Shown piece by piece: positions 46,997 to 54,796 of a DNA stretch of 64,000 bases (position 1 is the first letter of the stretch; every line of letters starts with the position of its first letter). The DNA comes from Deltaproteobacteria bacterium (GTDB taxonomy: Bacteria > JADJOY01). The notes under the pieces were generated by a model. It was not told the origin of the DNA. It did not search any database and worked only from the letters and a program-made list of their open reading frames with translations. The stretch lies in assembly GCA_016713535.1 (NCBI GenBank), contig JADJOY010000003.1:479889-543888 (forward strand). The letters run 5' to 3'. The position numbers and the translations under genes are program-made.

Positions 46997-47722
46997 CTAC
47001 GTCGCGACGACCCGGCGCGGCGCGGCTACGCCCTCGGCGCCGCCCAGCTTCACCACCCGCTCGGTGACGAGCGTGGGGTGGCCCTCGTCGGTGGCGTCGA
47101 AGGTGACGAGCTCGAGCGCGCCGATCGTGAGCGTGATCGGCCGCTCGTCGCGGAGTCGCGCGAGCACCGCCGCCAGCGGCGCCGCGGCGCGCGTGTCCTG
47201 GAACCGCCCCACGGTCACGTGCGGCACGTAGGGAGCGAAGCGGACCTCGGGGTGGATGCGCGCGAGCGCGTGGCGCGCCGCAGCGAGCGCGCCGCTCGCG
47301 TCGTGGACGTCGAGGAAGGCACACGAAGCGCACGCGTTGGCACCGCCGACGTGGAGCTCGATCGGCGCGGCGAGCGCGGCGCGGAGCGCGACGCCTTGCT
47401 CGCCGAGCACCCGCCACGGCACGTCGTCGTCGTGGCGCGGCTCGCCGGCGCACGGAAACCCCGCCACGAACGCGGTGACGTGGGCGTCGTGCGCCGGCAC
47501 CGGCACGATCGCGTCGCCGAGGGCCGTGGCGACCCGCGCCATGCGCTCGACGACAGCGTGCTCGAGGATGCGCAGCACCCACACCGCAAAGCGCGAACGG
47601 CCGCGGCGCCACTCCTCGAGCGCGCCGTCGCTCGGCCCGAGGGTGTGCGAGCGCGCGCGGAACGCCTGGAACGTGGCGTCGAAGTCGACGGCGCCGCCGG
47701 GCGCGCCGTCCTCACCCACCAT
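46997..47722 (-). CDS. 2H phosphoesterase/RNA 2',3'-ligase-like protein
   Basis: 241-residue protein with two HxT motifs, HVT at 81-83 and HVT at 168-170 (YVPHVTVGRF), the active-site signature of the 2H phosphoesterase superfamily, which includes the bacterial 2'-5' RNA ligase/cyclic phosphodiesterase ThpR. It is longer than ThpR at the N-terminus. ATG 47722 overlaps the stop of the upstream fumarylacetoacetase-fold gene by one base. Natural substrate (RNA ends or a cyclic nucleotide) not determined. Confidence 0.8.
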   Translation of the reverse strand: MVGEDGAPGGAVDFDATFQAFRARSHTLGPSDGALEEWRRGRSRFAVWVLRILEHAVVERMARVATALGDAIVPVPAHDAHVTAFVAGFPCAGEPRHDDDVPWRVLGEQGVALRAALAAPIELHVGGANACASCAFLDVHDASGALAAARHALARIHPEVRFAPYVPHVTVGRFQDTRAAAPLAAVLARLRDERPITLTIGALELVTFDATDEGHPTLVTERVVKLGGAEGVAAPRRVVAT

Positions 47723-48570
47723 CACACGAAGCGGGTGGTGAGGCGCGCGAGCGGCCACTCGCCGGTGAGCTCGATCGTCACCGCGTCGCCCGGCGTCAGC
47801 GCGCTCACGCCCTGTGGCGTGCCCATGAAGATCAGGTCGCCGGGCTCGAGGGTCATGACCGCGCTCGCGCACTCCACGATCGCCGCGGGGTCGAACATCA
47901 TCAGCCCGAGTGACGAGTCCTGGCGGACCTCTCCGTTCAGGCTGCCGGTGATCCGCATGCGCTCGAGCGGGAAGGGGACGCCCGCGGGGGTGAGCCGGAT
48001 CCACGGCCCCACCGGGCCGAAGCCGTCGTAGCCCTTGGCGCGCGCCCACTGGTCGTCGCGGCGCTGCAGGTCGCGGTTCGACACGTCGTTGCCGAGGGTG
48101 ATGCCGGCGATGTGGTGCCACGCGTCGGCGGCGGCGATGCGCCGACCGCGCGCGCCGATCACCACCACCAGCTCGCTCTCGAGGTCGATGCGCTCGAAGC
48201 CTCGAGGCAGCTCCACCTCGGCGTCGTCGCCGACCAGGCACGACGGTGGCTTGAAGAAGAGCAGCGGCTCCTTGGGCACCTCGTTGCCGAGCTCGGCGGC
48301 GTGGGCGCGGAAGTTCCGGCCCACGGCGAGGACCTTGCTCGGGCGCGTGGGCGGCGCGAGCCGCAAGCCGCCGACCGCTCCGCGAAACCCGCCGGCGACC
48401 GGCGCGAGCGGCGCCGCGAGCGAGACGCCCGCGGCGAACGGATCGACGATCTCCTCGGCGACGTCGGTGGGCGCGGGCGGATCGCCCCGCGTGACCACAC
48501 GCACCGCGCGCTCACCGCCGTCGGCGAGTGTCACGCGCCCGAGCCAGGTGACGTCGCCGGCGTCGCTCAC
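47722..48570 (-). CDS. Fumarylacetoacetate hydrolase-family protein
   Basis: 282-residue FAH-fold enzyme, a metal-dependent C-C hydrolase, decarboxylase or isomerase of 2-oxo acids. Conserved: VLAVGRNFRAHAAELG, PLLFFKPPSCLVG, metal ligands in IDLESELVVVIG (E-x-E) and NDVSNRDLQ, GPVGPWIRLTP, LGLMMFDPAAIVECAS and GDLIFMGTPQGV. GTG 48570 overlaps the upstream stop (GTGA). In sterol catabolism hydrolases and decarboxylases of this fold finish ring products, but this operon has no KstR-type site, so that link is speculative. Confidence 0.9.
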   Translation of the reverse strand: MSDAGDVTWLGRVTLADGGERAVRVVTRGDPPAPTDVAEEIVDPFAAGVSLAAPLAPVAGGFRGAVGGLRLAPPTRPSKVLAVGRNFRAHAAELGNEVPKEPLLFFKPPSCLVGDDAEVELPRGFERIDLESELVVVIGARGRRIAAADAWHHIAGITLGNDVSNRDLQRRDDQWARAKGYDGFGPVGPWIRLTPAGVPFPLERMRITGSLNGEVRQDSSLGLMMFDPAAIVECASAVMTLEPGDLIFMGTPQGVSALTPGDAVTIELTGEWPLARLTTRFV

Positions 48571-49163
48571 GGCAGCGCGGCCTTGCACGCGGGAGCGATC
48601 TCCTTCTCGTGCTCCTTCAAGCACTTCACGATCCGGCCTTGGCCCTTCTCGACCTTGGCGCAGAACTTCGCGACGTCCGGGGCACACGCGTCCTGGGCCG
48701 CCTGCTGCTTCTCGTCGACCTTCTTCTGGACCTCGGCGTGCTTCGCCTTGGCCTTCTCGACCTCACCCTTGCAGTCGGGGGTGAGCGCCGACTCGTGCTC
48801 GGCGAGGCACTTGATGACGCGACCCTTTCCGGACTCGACGCCTTTGCACAGTTTCTCCGCGTCGTCCGAGCACGCTGCGGTCACTTCCTGGGAGCGCGCC
48901 TTCATGTGCTCGACGTGCGCCTTGCACTCGGGGCCGAGGTCCTTCTCGTGGGCCATCAAGCACCTGAGGCGGGCGCCGCCGCCGGGCTTCACGTCGGCGC
49001 AGAACTTCTGGCGCTCGGTGGCGCAGGCACCGCCTTTGTCCTCGCTGGCGGCGGGCGCGGCTGCCCCGGACTCGGCGCTCGCGACGCTCGTCGCGAGCGC
49101 GAGGGCGAACAGGCCGGCGGTGAGGAAACGGAAAGTTCGAGAGGGTGTACGGGTGGTGTTCAT
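48567..49163 (-). CDS. Exported cysteine-rich repeat protein
   Basis: 198-residue secreted protein with signal FRFLTAGLFALALATSVASA, then repeats carrying CxxxxxxFC and GRVIKCLAEHE/GRIVKCLKEHE cores: about three units of ~50 residues, each with four cysteines, as in GLG1/Cys-rich-FGFR-type domains (PF00839-like). Between repeats lies a charged helix EKAKAKHAEVQKKVDEK. The cysteines probably form disulfides in the periplasm. First gene of the operon with the FAH-fold and 2H genes. Confidence 0.82.
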   Translation of the reverse strand: MNTTRTPSRTFRFLTAGLFALALATSVASAESGAAAPAASEDKGGACATERQKFCADVKPGGGARLRCLMAHEKDLGPECKAHVEHMKARSQEVTAACSDDAEKLCKGVESGKGRVIKCLAEHESALTPDCKGEVEKAKAKHAEVQKKVDEKQQAAQDACAPDVAKFCAKVEKGQGRIVKCLKEHEKEIAPACKAALP

Positions 49164-49278
49164 CGCTTGCGTTCTCCGCTCTTTCGGGGATCGTGTCCGA
49201 AGGTAATTCAGCGCGCCGGCCCCGGGGAGTCGCCCACGAGGTGCCCGTTCGACGACGCCGCGATCAGGAGGATTCATC

Positions 49279-49833
49279 GTGCCGTCGTTGATCTCCCACG
49301 CGATCGTGGCCGCCGGCGCGACGCGCCTCGTCTTCGGAGCGGGCGCGCCGCGCGCGGTGTACGCCGCGGCGGTGGCGCTCTCGTGCCTGCCGGACGCCGA
49401 CGTGATCGGCTTCCGCCTCGGCGTGCCGTACGCGGCGCCATGGGGCCATCGCGGTGCCAGCCACTCGCTGGTGATGGCGGCGATCGTGAGCCTGCCGGTG
49501 GCGGCGGCGCTGGCGCGGCGCCACCGCGGCGCGGCCGGGGCCCGGCGATGGCCCGCGCTCTGGGGGTTCCTGTTCGCCGCGATGGCGTCGCACGGGATCC
49601 TGGACGCGTTCACGAGCGGCGGGCACGGCATCGCGCTGCTCTGGCCGTCGAGCGCCGAGCGGTTCTTCGCGCCGTGGCGGCCGATCGCGGTGTCGCCGAT
49701 CGGGCTGAGCCGGTTCCTGAGCGCGCGCGGCGTGCACGTACTCGCGAGCGAGGCGACGGTGGTGTGGGCGCCGCTCGCGGTGACGCTCGCCTTCGCGGAG
49801 CGCTTCCGGTCGCGGCGATCGAGGGATCGTTAG
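49279..49833 (+). CDS. YdjM-like membrane metal-dependent hydrolase
   Basis: 184-residue integral membrane protein of the YdjM family: MPSLISHAIVAAGATRL, LSCLPDADVIGF, GHRGASHSLVMA and SHGILDAFTSGGHGIALL supply the histidines and aspartates of a presumed metal site between four hydrophobic helices. CAGGAGGA lies 8 bp before GTG 49279. A paralogue is at 2585. Followed by a REP doublet. Confidence 0.88.
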   Translation: MPSLISHAIVAAGATRLVFGAGAPRAVYAAAVALSCLPDADVIGFRLGVPYAAPWGHRGASHSLVMAAIVSLPVAAALARRHRGAAGARRWPALWGFLFAAMASHGILDAFTSGGHGIALLWPSSAERFFAPWRPIAVSPIGLSRFLSARGVHVLASEATVVWAPLAVTLAFAERFRSRRSRDR

Positions 49834-49851
49834 CGACCGCGGGTGGGCGCT

Positions 49852-49975
49852 GCGGCGGGGGATGGAACCCCCGCCGCTACGGAGCGGGTCGTCGTTGCGG
49901 CGGCGATCTGGGTGCCGCGATCGATCGATCGTCGGAGGCGGGCCGTCGTAGGGCCGGGGTCTCCGTGCCCCGGCC
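49852..49975. mobile_element. BIME-like doublet of GTAG hairpins
   Basis: Left hairpin GCGGCGGGGG-ATGGAA-CCCCCGCCGC with CTAC (49852-49880) and right hairpin GTAG with GGCCGGGG/CCCCGGCC (49948-49975) face each other. Confidence 0.65.
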
Positions 49976-50047
49976 AGCGCTCACGGTGACGGGTCCAGTC
50001 AGGGCGGGGCGAGGGATCGTTAGACTTGGCACTCGAGGGGGTGTGCG

Positions 50048-50341
50048 ATGGTCGAGATCACGCGACTGAGTGACGACGAAGCCCACGCGCGCCTGGTCGA
50101 GGTGCCGGGCTGGACGATCGAGCACGGCAAGCTCCACCGCGCGTTCGAGTTCCGCGACTTCGTCGAGGCGTTCGGGTTCATGACCCGGGTGGCGCTGCTC
50201 GCCGAGAAGCTCGACCACCACCCGGAGTGGTCGAACGTGTACCGGCACGTCGTGATCGATCTGCGCACCCACGACGTCGACGGCCTGAGTGTGCGCGACT
50301 TCGGCCTCGCCGCGCGCATCAACCAGCTCGCTGCGGGGTGA
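50048..50341 (+). CDS. phhB: Pterin-4a-carbinolamine dehydratase
   Basis: 97-residue enzyme that dehydrates 4a-hydroxytetrahydropterin, recycling the cofactor of aromatic amino-acid hydroxylases. The family core [20 protein letters not shown] and the C-terminal [16 protein letters not shown] are intact, including the catalytic His pair. Length is standard. No phenylalanine hydroxylase is in view. Confidence 0.92.
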   Translation: MVEITRLSDDEAHARLVEVPGWTIEHGKLHRAFEFRDFVEAFGFMTRVALLAEKLDHHPEWSNVYRHVVIDLRTHDVDGLSVRDFGLAARINQLAAG

Positions 50342-50362
50342 AGGCCGTACGATTTGGGCTGC

Positions 50363-50477
50363 GGGCGGGGACAGGCCCCGCCCCTACGATCGGCCGTTGG
50401 CCCCGCCCCGACGATCGGTCATGGGCCCCGCACCGAAATTTGGCGACGAACCGTAGGGGCGGGGCCTGTCCCCGCCC
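50363..50477. repeat. Inverted pair of REP-like hairpins
   Basis: A 26-bp segment (50363-50388: GGGCGGGG-ACAGG-CCCCGCCC-CTACG) recurs as a perfect inverted copy at 50452-50477, 63 bp apart. Each is a hairpin with GTAG at its foot, so the pair is a head-to-head REP doublet. Confidence 0.75.
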
Positions 50478-50532
50478 ACCGGATCGAGCTGGGTCGTCGA
50501 CGGAGCGACGACGGTCCAGGAGACCGAGCGGC

Positions 50533-51730
50533 TTACCGCACTCCGCCGCGGGGCAAGTCCTTGAATGCGACGTTCTTGTCGATACGGTCCTCGCGCGGCA
50601 GGCCGAGGACGTTCTCGGCCATGACGTTCTTCTGGATCTCGTCGGTGCCGCCGGCGATGTGGAGCGCGGGCGCGAACAGGAACTGGTTCACCCAGTGGCC
50701 CTGGCGCAGCACCGCGTCCGGGACCGGAGAGCTTGAGGCCCAGGTCGGCGGCCTTGCTCACCACCCGCGCGATGCCGAGCTTCATCACCGACGCTTCCGA
50801 CGTGGGGTCCATGCCGGCGCCCATCTTGGTGATGACGCGCGCGTTCAGGAGCTCGAGGGTCTTGGCCCAGGTGTAGAGCCGCGCCAGGTCGTCGCGCAGC
50901 ACCGGGTCGAGCCGGCTCGCGTTGGCGCGCGCGTGCTCGGCCAGGGTCTCGAACTTGAACATGCGCTCGATGCCGCCCATCGCCATGCGCTCGTTCATGA
51001 GCGTGGTCATGGCGGCGGCCCAGCCGGCGCCCTCGGGGCCGAGGCGGCCGGAGTCGGGGATGCGCACGTCGTTGAGGAACACCTCGGTGAAGTGCTGGCC
51101 GCCGGTCATCTGGCGCAGCGGGCGCACCTCGATGCCGGGGGTCTTCATGTCGACCAGGAAGTAGGTGATGCCCTTGTGCTTGGGCACGTCCGGGTTGGTG
51201 CGCGCGAGCAAGATCCCGAAGTCCGCGAAGTGGCCGCCCGAGCACCACACCTTCTGGCCGTTCACGACCCACGTGTCGCCGTCGCGGACCGCGCGGGTCG
51301 AGATGCCGGCCAGGTCCGAGCCGGCGCCCGGCTCGCTGAAGAGCTGGCACCACACCTCGTCGCCGCGCAGCATCGGCGCGAGGTAGCGCGCGCGCTGCTC
51401 GTCGTTGCCGTGCCCCATGATCGTGGGGCCGGTCATGCCGATCCCGACCACGAAGATCGACTCGCCGAGCCCCACCCGCGCGAGCTCCTGGTTCCACACG
51501 ATTTGCTCGAGCGGGCCGAGCCCCTTGCCGCCGAAGTCGGTGGGCCAGGTGATCGCACCCCAGCCGTGGTCGAAGAGCGTGCGCTGCCAGTCCTTCGAGA
51601 GCCGCACCAGGCGCTCGTCGTCGAGGTCCTCGGCGAAGTAGTCCCAGCGCTCGGTGGGCGCGTGCTTCTCGAGGAACGCGCGGGCCTCGGTGCGGAACGC
51701 GGCTTCTTGCGGGGAATCGCGGAAATCCAT
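50533..51730 (-). CDS. Acyl-CoA dehydrogenase, one frame break
   Basis: Full-size acyl-CoA dehydrogenase (about 398 residues): WGAITWPTDFGGKGL, FSEPGAGSDLAGISTRAV, QKVWCSGGHFADFGILL, NERMAMGGIER, and after a frame change near 50725 the C-terminal IAGGTDEIQKNVMAENVLGL. FAD and acyl-CoA contacts are preserved; the last segment has TDEIQ, the usual FAD-loop. ATG 51730. The break lies in GTCCGGGACCGG; a single indel restores homology. Not in an obvious operon. Similar enzymes act on medium or sterol-derived acyl-CoA. Confidence 0.9.
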
Positions 51731-51804
51731 GGAAGAGCTCCGGCGGGACGGGGCAGGGGACGGTAGCGGCGGCGGGCGGGCTCGCGCCTGCCCCTACGAG
51801 GAAA

Positions 51805-51964
51805 CTCAGAGCCTGTGAATCTTTCCGTCTGGGTCGCTCACGGAACCCGCGTGCGCCCCACGACGGGGGATGGAACCCCCGTCGCTACGATGGGTTTCGT
51901 AGCGCGGGGGGCTCCGTCCCCCCGCGGTGCTTCGCTCGCGCTCGATTTCTTCACAGACTCTCAG
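51805..51964. mobile_element. BIME/MITE-like element with terminal inverted repeats, copy B
   Basis: Ends CTCAGAGCCTGTGAATC (51805) and CTTCACAGACTCTCAG (51949) are imperfect inverted repeats of each other. Inside are two facing GTAG hairpins, CGACGGGGG-ATGGAA-CCCCCGTCG-CTAC (51861-51888) and GTAG-CGCGGGGGG-CTCCGT-CCCCCCGCG (51899-51926). No coding capacity. It lies between an acyl-CoA dehydrogenase start and the end of the ferredoxin gene. Confidence 0.75.
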
Positions 51965-52155
51965 CCCTCGACGAGCTTGATGGCGCGCTTCGGGCAGCCG
52001 AGCACCGCGGCTTCGAGCTTTGGGCGCAGCGACTCGTCGGGGTTCTCGATCTTGAGGTGGAGGTTGTCGTTCGCGTCGAGGCGGAACACCTCGGGAGCCT
52101 TGCGGCAGCACACGGCGTTGGCCTCGCACAGGTCGTAATCGATCACGATTCGCAT
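51961..52155 (-). CDS. Small [3Fe-4S]-type ferredoxin, P450-associated type
   Basis: 64-residue electron carrier with the monocluster pattern CEANAVCCRKAP and distal GCPKRAI, as in the ferredoxins that serve bacterial P450s. A four-cysteine-like first motif (C-x5-C) with the last CP typifies 3Fe-4S clusters. Strong GAGGAGGAGGGAG ribosome site before ATG 52155. A KstR-type operator lies 66 bp upstream, shared with the divergent acyl-CoA dehydrogenase operon, so it is likely co-regulated with the P450 at 34560. Confidence 0.88.
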   Translation of the reverse strand: MRIVIDYDLCEANAVCCRKAPEVFRLDANDNLHLKIENPDESLRPKLEAAVLGCPKRAIKLVEG

Positions 52156-52220
52156 CGCTCCCTCCTCCTCTCCACGCCACGTAGACAACTTCGCGTCGAA
52201 GCCCGATACTAGCACCGAAG

Positions 52221-52234
52221 TGAAACATGTTCTA
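52221..52234. promoter_or_regulatory. KstR-type operator, site 5
   Basis: TGAAACATGTTCTA matches TnnAACnnGTTnnA and stands between the divergent ferredoxin gene and the long operon 52342-58653 that contains the KstR-like regulator. Confidence 0.82.
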
Positions 52235-52341
52235 CTTTGGTCCGACACCCCGGATCACCCGCCCAGCCAGCCCGAAACACCCACCAACGCCGTGCGCGCC
52301 GCGCCGGTTCCACGATCCCCTGCCGAAGCCGAGGACGACCG

Positions 52342-53526
52342 ATGTACGTGGGCCTGAGACCCGAGCACGAGGAGCTGCGCGACCAGCTCCGCGCCTACTT
52401 CACCGAGCTGATGACGCCCGCCCTGGCCGCCGAGGTCGCGGTCTCCGAGGGCGGCGGCCCCGGAGTACATGAAGGCGCTCAAGAAGATGGCCAGGGACGG
52501 CTGGCTCGGGATCGGCTGGCCCACCGGATACGGCGGCCAGGGGCGCTCGGCGATCGAGCAGTACATCTTCGCCGACGAGTGCCAGCGCTCGGGCTACCCG
52601 TTCCCGCTGCTCACCGTCGGCACCGTCGGCCCGACGATCATGATGTACGGCAGCGACGAGCAGAAGGCCGAGTACCTGCCGCGCATCATGCGCGGCGACC
52701 TCCACTTCTGCATCGGCTACAGCGAGCCCGGCGCCGGCACCGACCTGGCCTCGCTCAAGACCCGCGCGGTCAAGGACGAGACCACCGGCGAGTGGGTCAT
52801 CAACGGCCAGAAGATCTTCACCAGCCTCGCCCAGTTCGCCGACTACGTGTGGCTCGCGGCGCGCACCGACCCCGAGGCGCCCAAGCACGACGGCATCACG
52901 ATCTTCATCGTGCCCACCAACGCACCCGGATTCCGCTGGACGCCGATCCACACCGTCGGCGACGTGACGACCACCGCCACCTACTACGACGACGTGCGCG
53001 TGCCGGCCTCGTCGATCGTGGCGGGCGAGGGGATGGGCTGGGCGCTGATCGTGAACCAGCTCAACCACGAGCGCATCTCGCTCATGTCGGTGGGCCTCAT
53101 GGAGCGGCTCTATGAAGAGACGCTCGCGTGGGCGCGCGACACCCGCAAGGCCGATGGCGAGCGCGTCATCGACGAGGGCTGGGTGCAGCTCAACCTGGCG
53201 CGCGTGCGCTCCAAGATCGAGATCTTGAAGCTCCTCAACTGGCGCCAGCTATGGAACGTGACCCGCGGCGAGCCCATGAACTACGCCGAGGCCTCGACCG
53301 TGAAGGTCTACGGCAGCGAGACCTACATCGAGGTCTACCAGCTCCTCCTCGAGGTGCTCGGCGAGGACGGGCTGGTCCGGCGCGGCTCGCCGGGGCGCTG
53401 GTGCGTGGCCACGTCGAGCGCATGTACCGCGCGATGCTGATCCTCACCTTCGGTGGCGGCACCAACGAGATCCAGCGCGAGCTGATCGCGATGGCGGGCC
53501 TCGCGAGGCCTCGTAGCAAGAGGTGA
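52342..53526 (+). CDS. Acyl-CoA dehydrogenase, two frame breaks
   Basis: First gene of the operon with the ERG2-like and TetR genes. LRPEHEELRDQLRAYFTELM, LGIGWPTGYGGQGRSAIEQ, YSEPGAGTDLASLKTRAV, NGQKIFTSLAQFADYVWL, NQLNHERISLMSVG and C-terminal GGGTNEIQRELIAMAGL identify the family. Frames change near 52462 (GCCCCGGAGTAC: an extra G) and near 53395 (CCGGGGCG: a missing G), both at G runs, so base-calling errors are likely. ATG 52342. Probably pairs with the next gene as an alpha2beta2 enzyme, as in sterol side-chain dehydrogenases. Confidence 0.9.
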
Positions 53527-53541
53527 GCGTGTCGTCGGCTG

Positions 53542-53565
53542 GCGGGGGGCGAGCCCCCGCGCTAC
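53542..53565 (-). repeat. REP-like hairpin within operon
   Basis: GCGGGGG and CCCCCGC pair around GCGAG, followed by CTAC (GTAG on the minus strand), in the 78-bp gap between two acyl-CoA dehydrogenase genes. Confidence 0.55.
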
Positions 53566-53604
53566 GGCGGTGGCTGGGATGCGCCTGACACGGAGACGGT
53601 GACC

Positions 53605-54766
53605 ATGGATTTCTCGTTCAGCGAAGAAGAGGTAGCGCTCAAGGACCTCGCCACGAAGATCTTCGACGGTTGTGTGAAGGTCGAGGATCTGCGCGCGATG
53701 GAGGCGGGCGCCGAGTGGTTCCACCGCAAGCTCTGGGAGGAGCTCGCCAAGGCGGGGCTCCTCGGCGTGTCGCTCAAAGGCGACGTGGGCGGCGGCGACA
53801 TGAGCTTCCTCGCGACCGCGCTGCTCCTCGAGCAGCTCGGCCGCACGGTGGCGCCGATCCCGCTCCTGCCGACGCTCGTGATGGCGGCGTTGCCGATCGA
53901 TCGCTTCGGCACCCTCGCGCAGCGCGAGAAGTGGCTGCCGGGAGTGGTCAACGGTGAGACGGTGCTGAGCGCCGCGCTCCTCGAAGGCGTCCACGCCGAT
54001 CCGCGCGTTCCCGCCACCACCGCGCGGCGCGACGGCCAGGGCTGGAAGCTCGACGGTGTGAAGCTCGGTGTGCCGTGCCTCGCCTACGCGGCGCGGGTGC
54101 TGGTGCCGGCCAGCACGCCCGACGGCGGCGTGATCGTGGCGATCGTCGATCCGAAGGGCGCGGGCGTCACCCTCGAGGAGCAGATCCTCACCACCCGCGA
54201 GCCGCACCACCGCATGACGCTCGCCGCGGTGCACGTCGACGACGGCGACGTCCTCGGCGATGCGAAGCGCGGTGCCGAGATCCTCGGCTTCATCGTCGAT
54301 CACACCACGGCGGGGCTCACCGTGATGGAGGCGGGCTGCGCCGAGCGCGGCATCCGCCTGATGGCCGAATACACCAGCTCGCGCATCCAGTTCGGCCGCC
54401 CGATCGCCACCTTCCAGGCGGTCGCGCAGCGCCGGCGACGCCTACATCGACGTCGAGGCGGTGCGGCTCTCGGCGTGGCAGGCGGCGTGGCGCCTCGCCG
54501 AGGGCCTGCCGGCCGCCGAGGAGCTGATGATCGCGAAGTTCTGGGCGGCGGAGGGCGGCCACCGGGCGCTCTACGCGGCCCAGCACCTCCACGGCGGCAT
54601 CGGCGTCGACATGGACTACCCGCTGCACCGCTACTATCTGCTCTCGAAACACATCGAGCTCACCCTCGGCAGCGCCAAGGTGCAGCTCGCGCGTCTGGGC
54701 GCCCTGCTCGCCGCCGACGCCGGCCAGGAGGGCGCCTCGAGCGCTCCCGCCCGCGCCGCCGGCTGA
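53605..54766 (+). CDS. Acyl-CoA dehydrogenase, second subunit, one frame break
   Basis: About 387 residues: MDFSFSEEEVALKDLATKIF, GLLGVSLKGDVGGGDM, SAALLEGVHADP, YTSSRIQFGRPIATFQAVAQ, then after a frame break near 54432 the end HLHGGIGVDMDYPLHRYYL. The C-terminal region lacks the catalytic glutamate at the usual place (GVDMDYP), as in the non-catalytic partner subunits of heterotetrameric sterol acyl-CoA dehydrogenases. ATG 53605 (GTG 53599 gives two more residues) follows GGAGAC. Adjacent to the preceding dehydrogenase gene, supporting a two-subunit enzyme. Confidence 0.88.
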
Positions 54767-54796
54767 GCTCCAACCGTTTCGCGGAGGACTCTCTCG

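Noticed and set aside
47722-48570. FAH-fold gene as part of the sterol regulon
   Set aside because: Its operon (46997-49163) has no TnnAACnnGTTnnA site and begins with an unrelated cysteine-rich protein.
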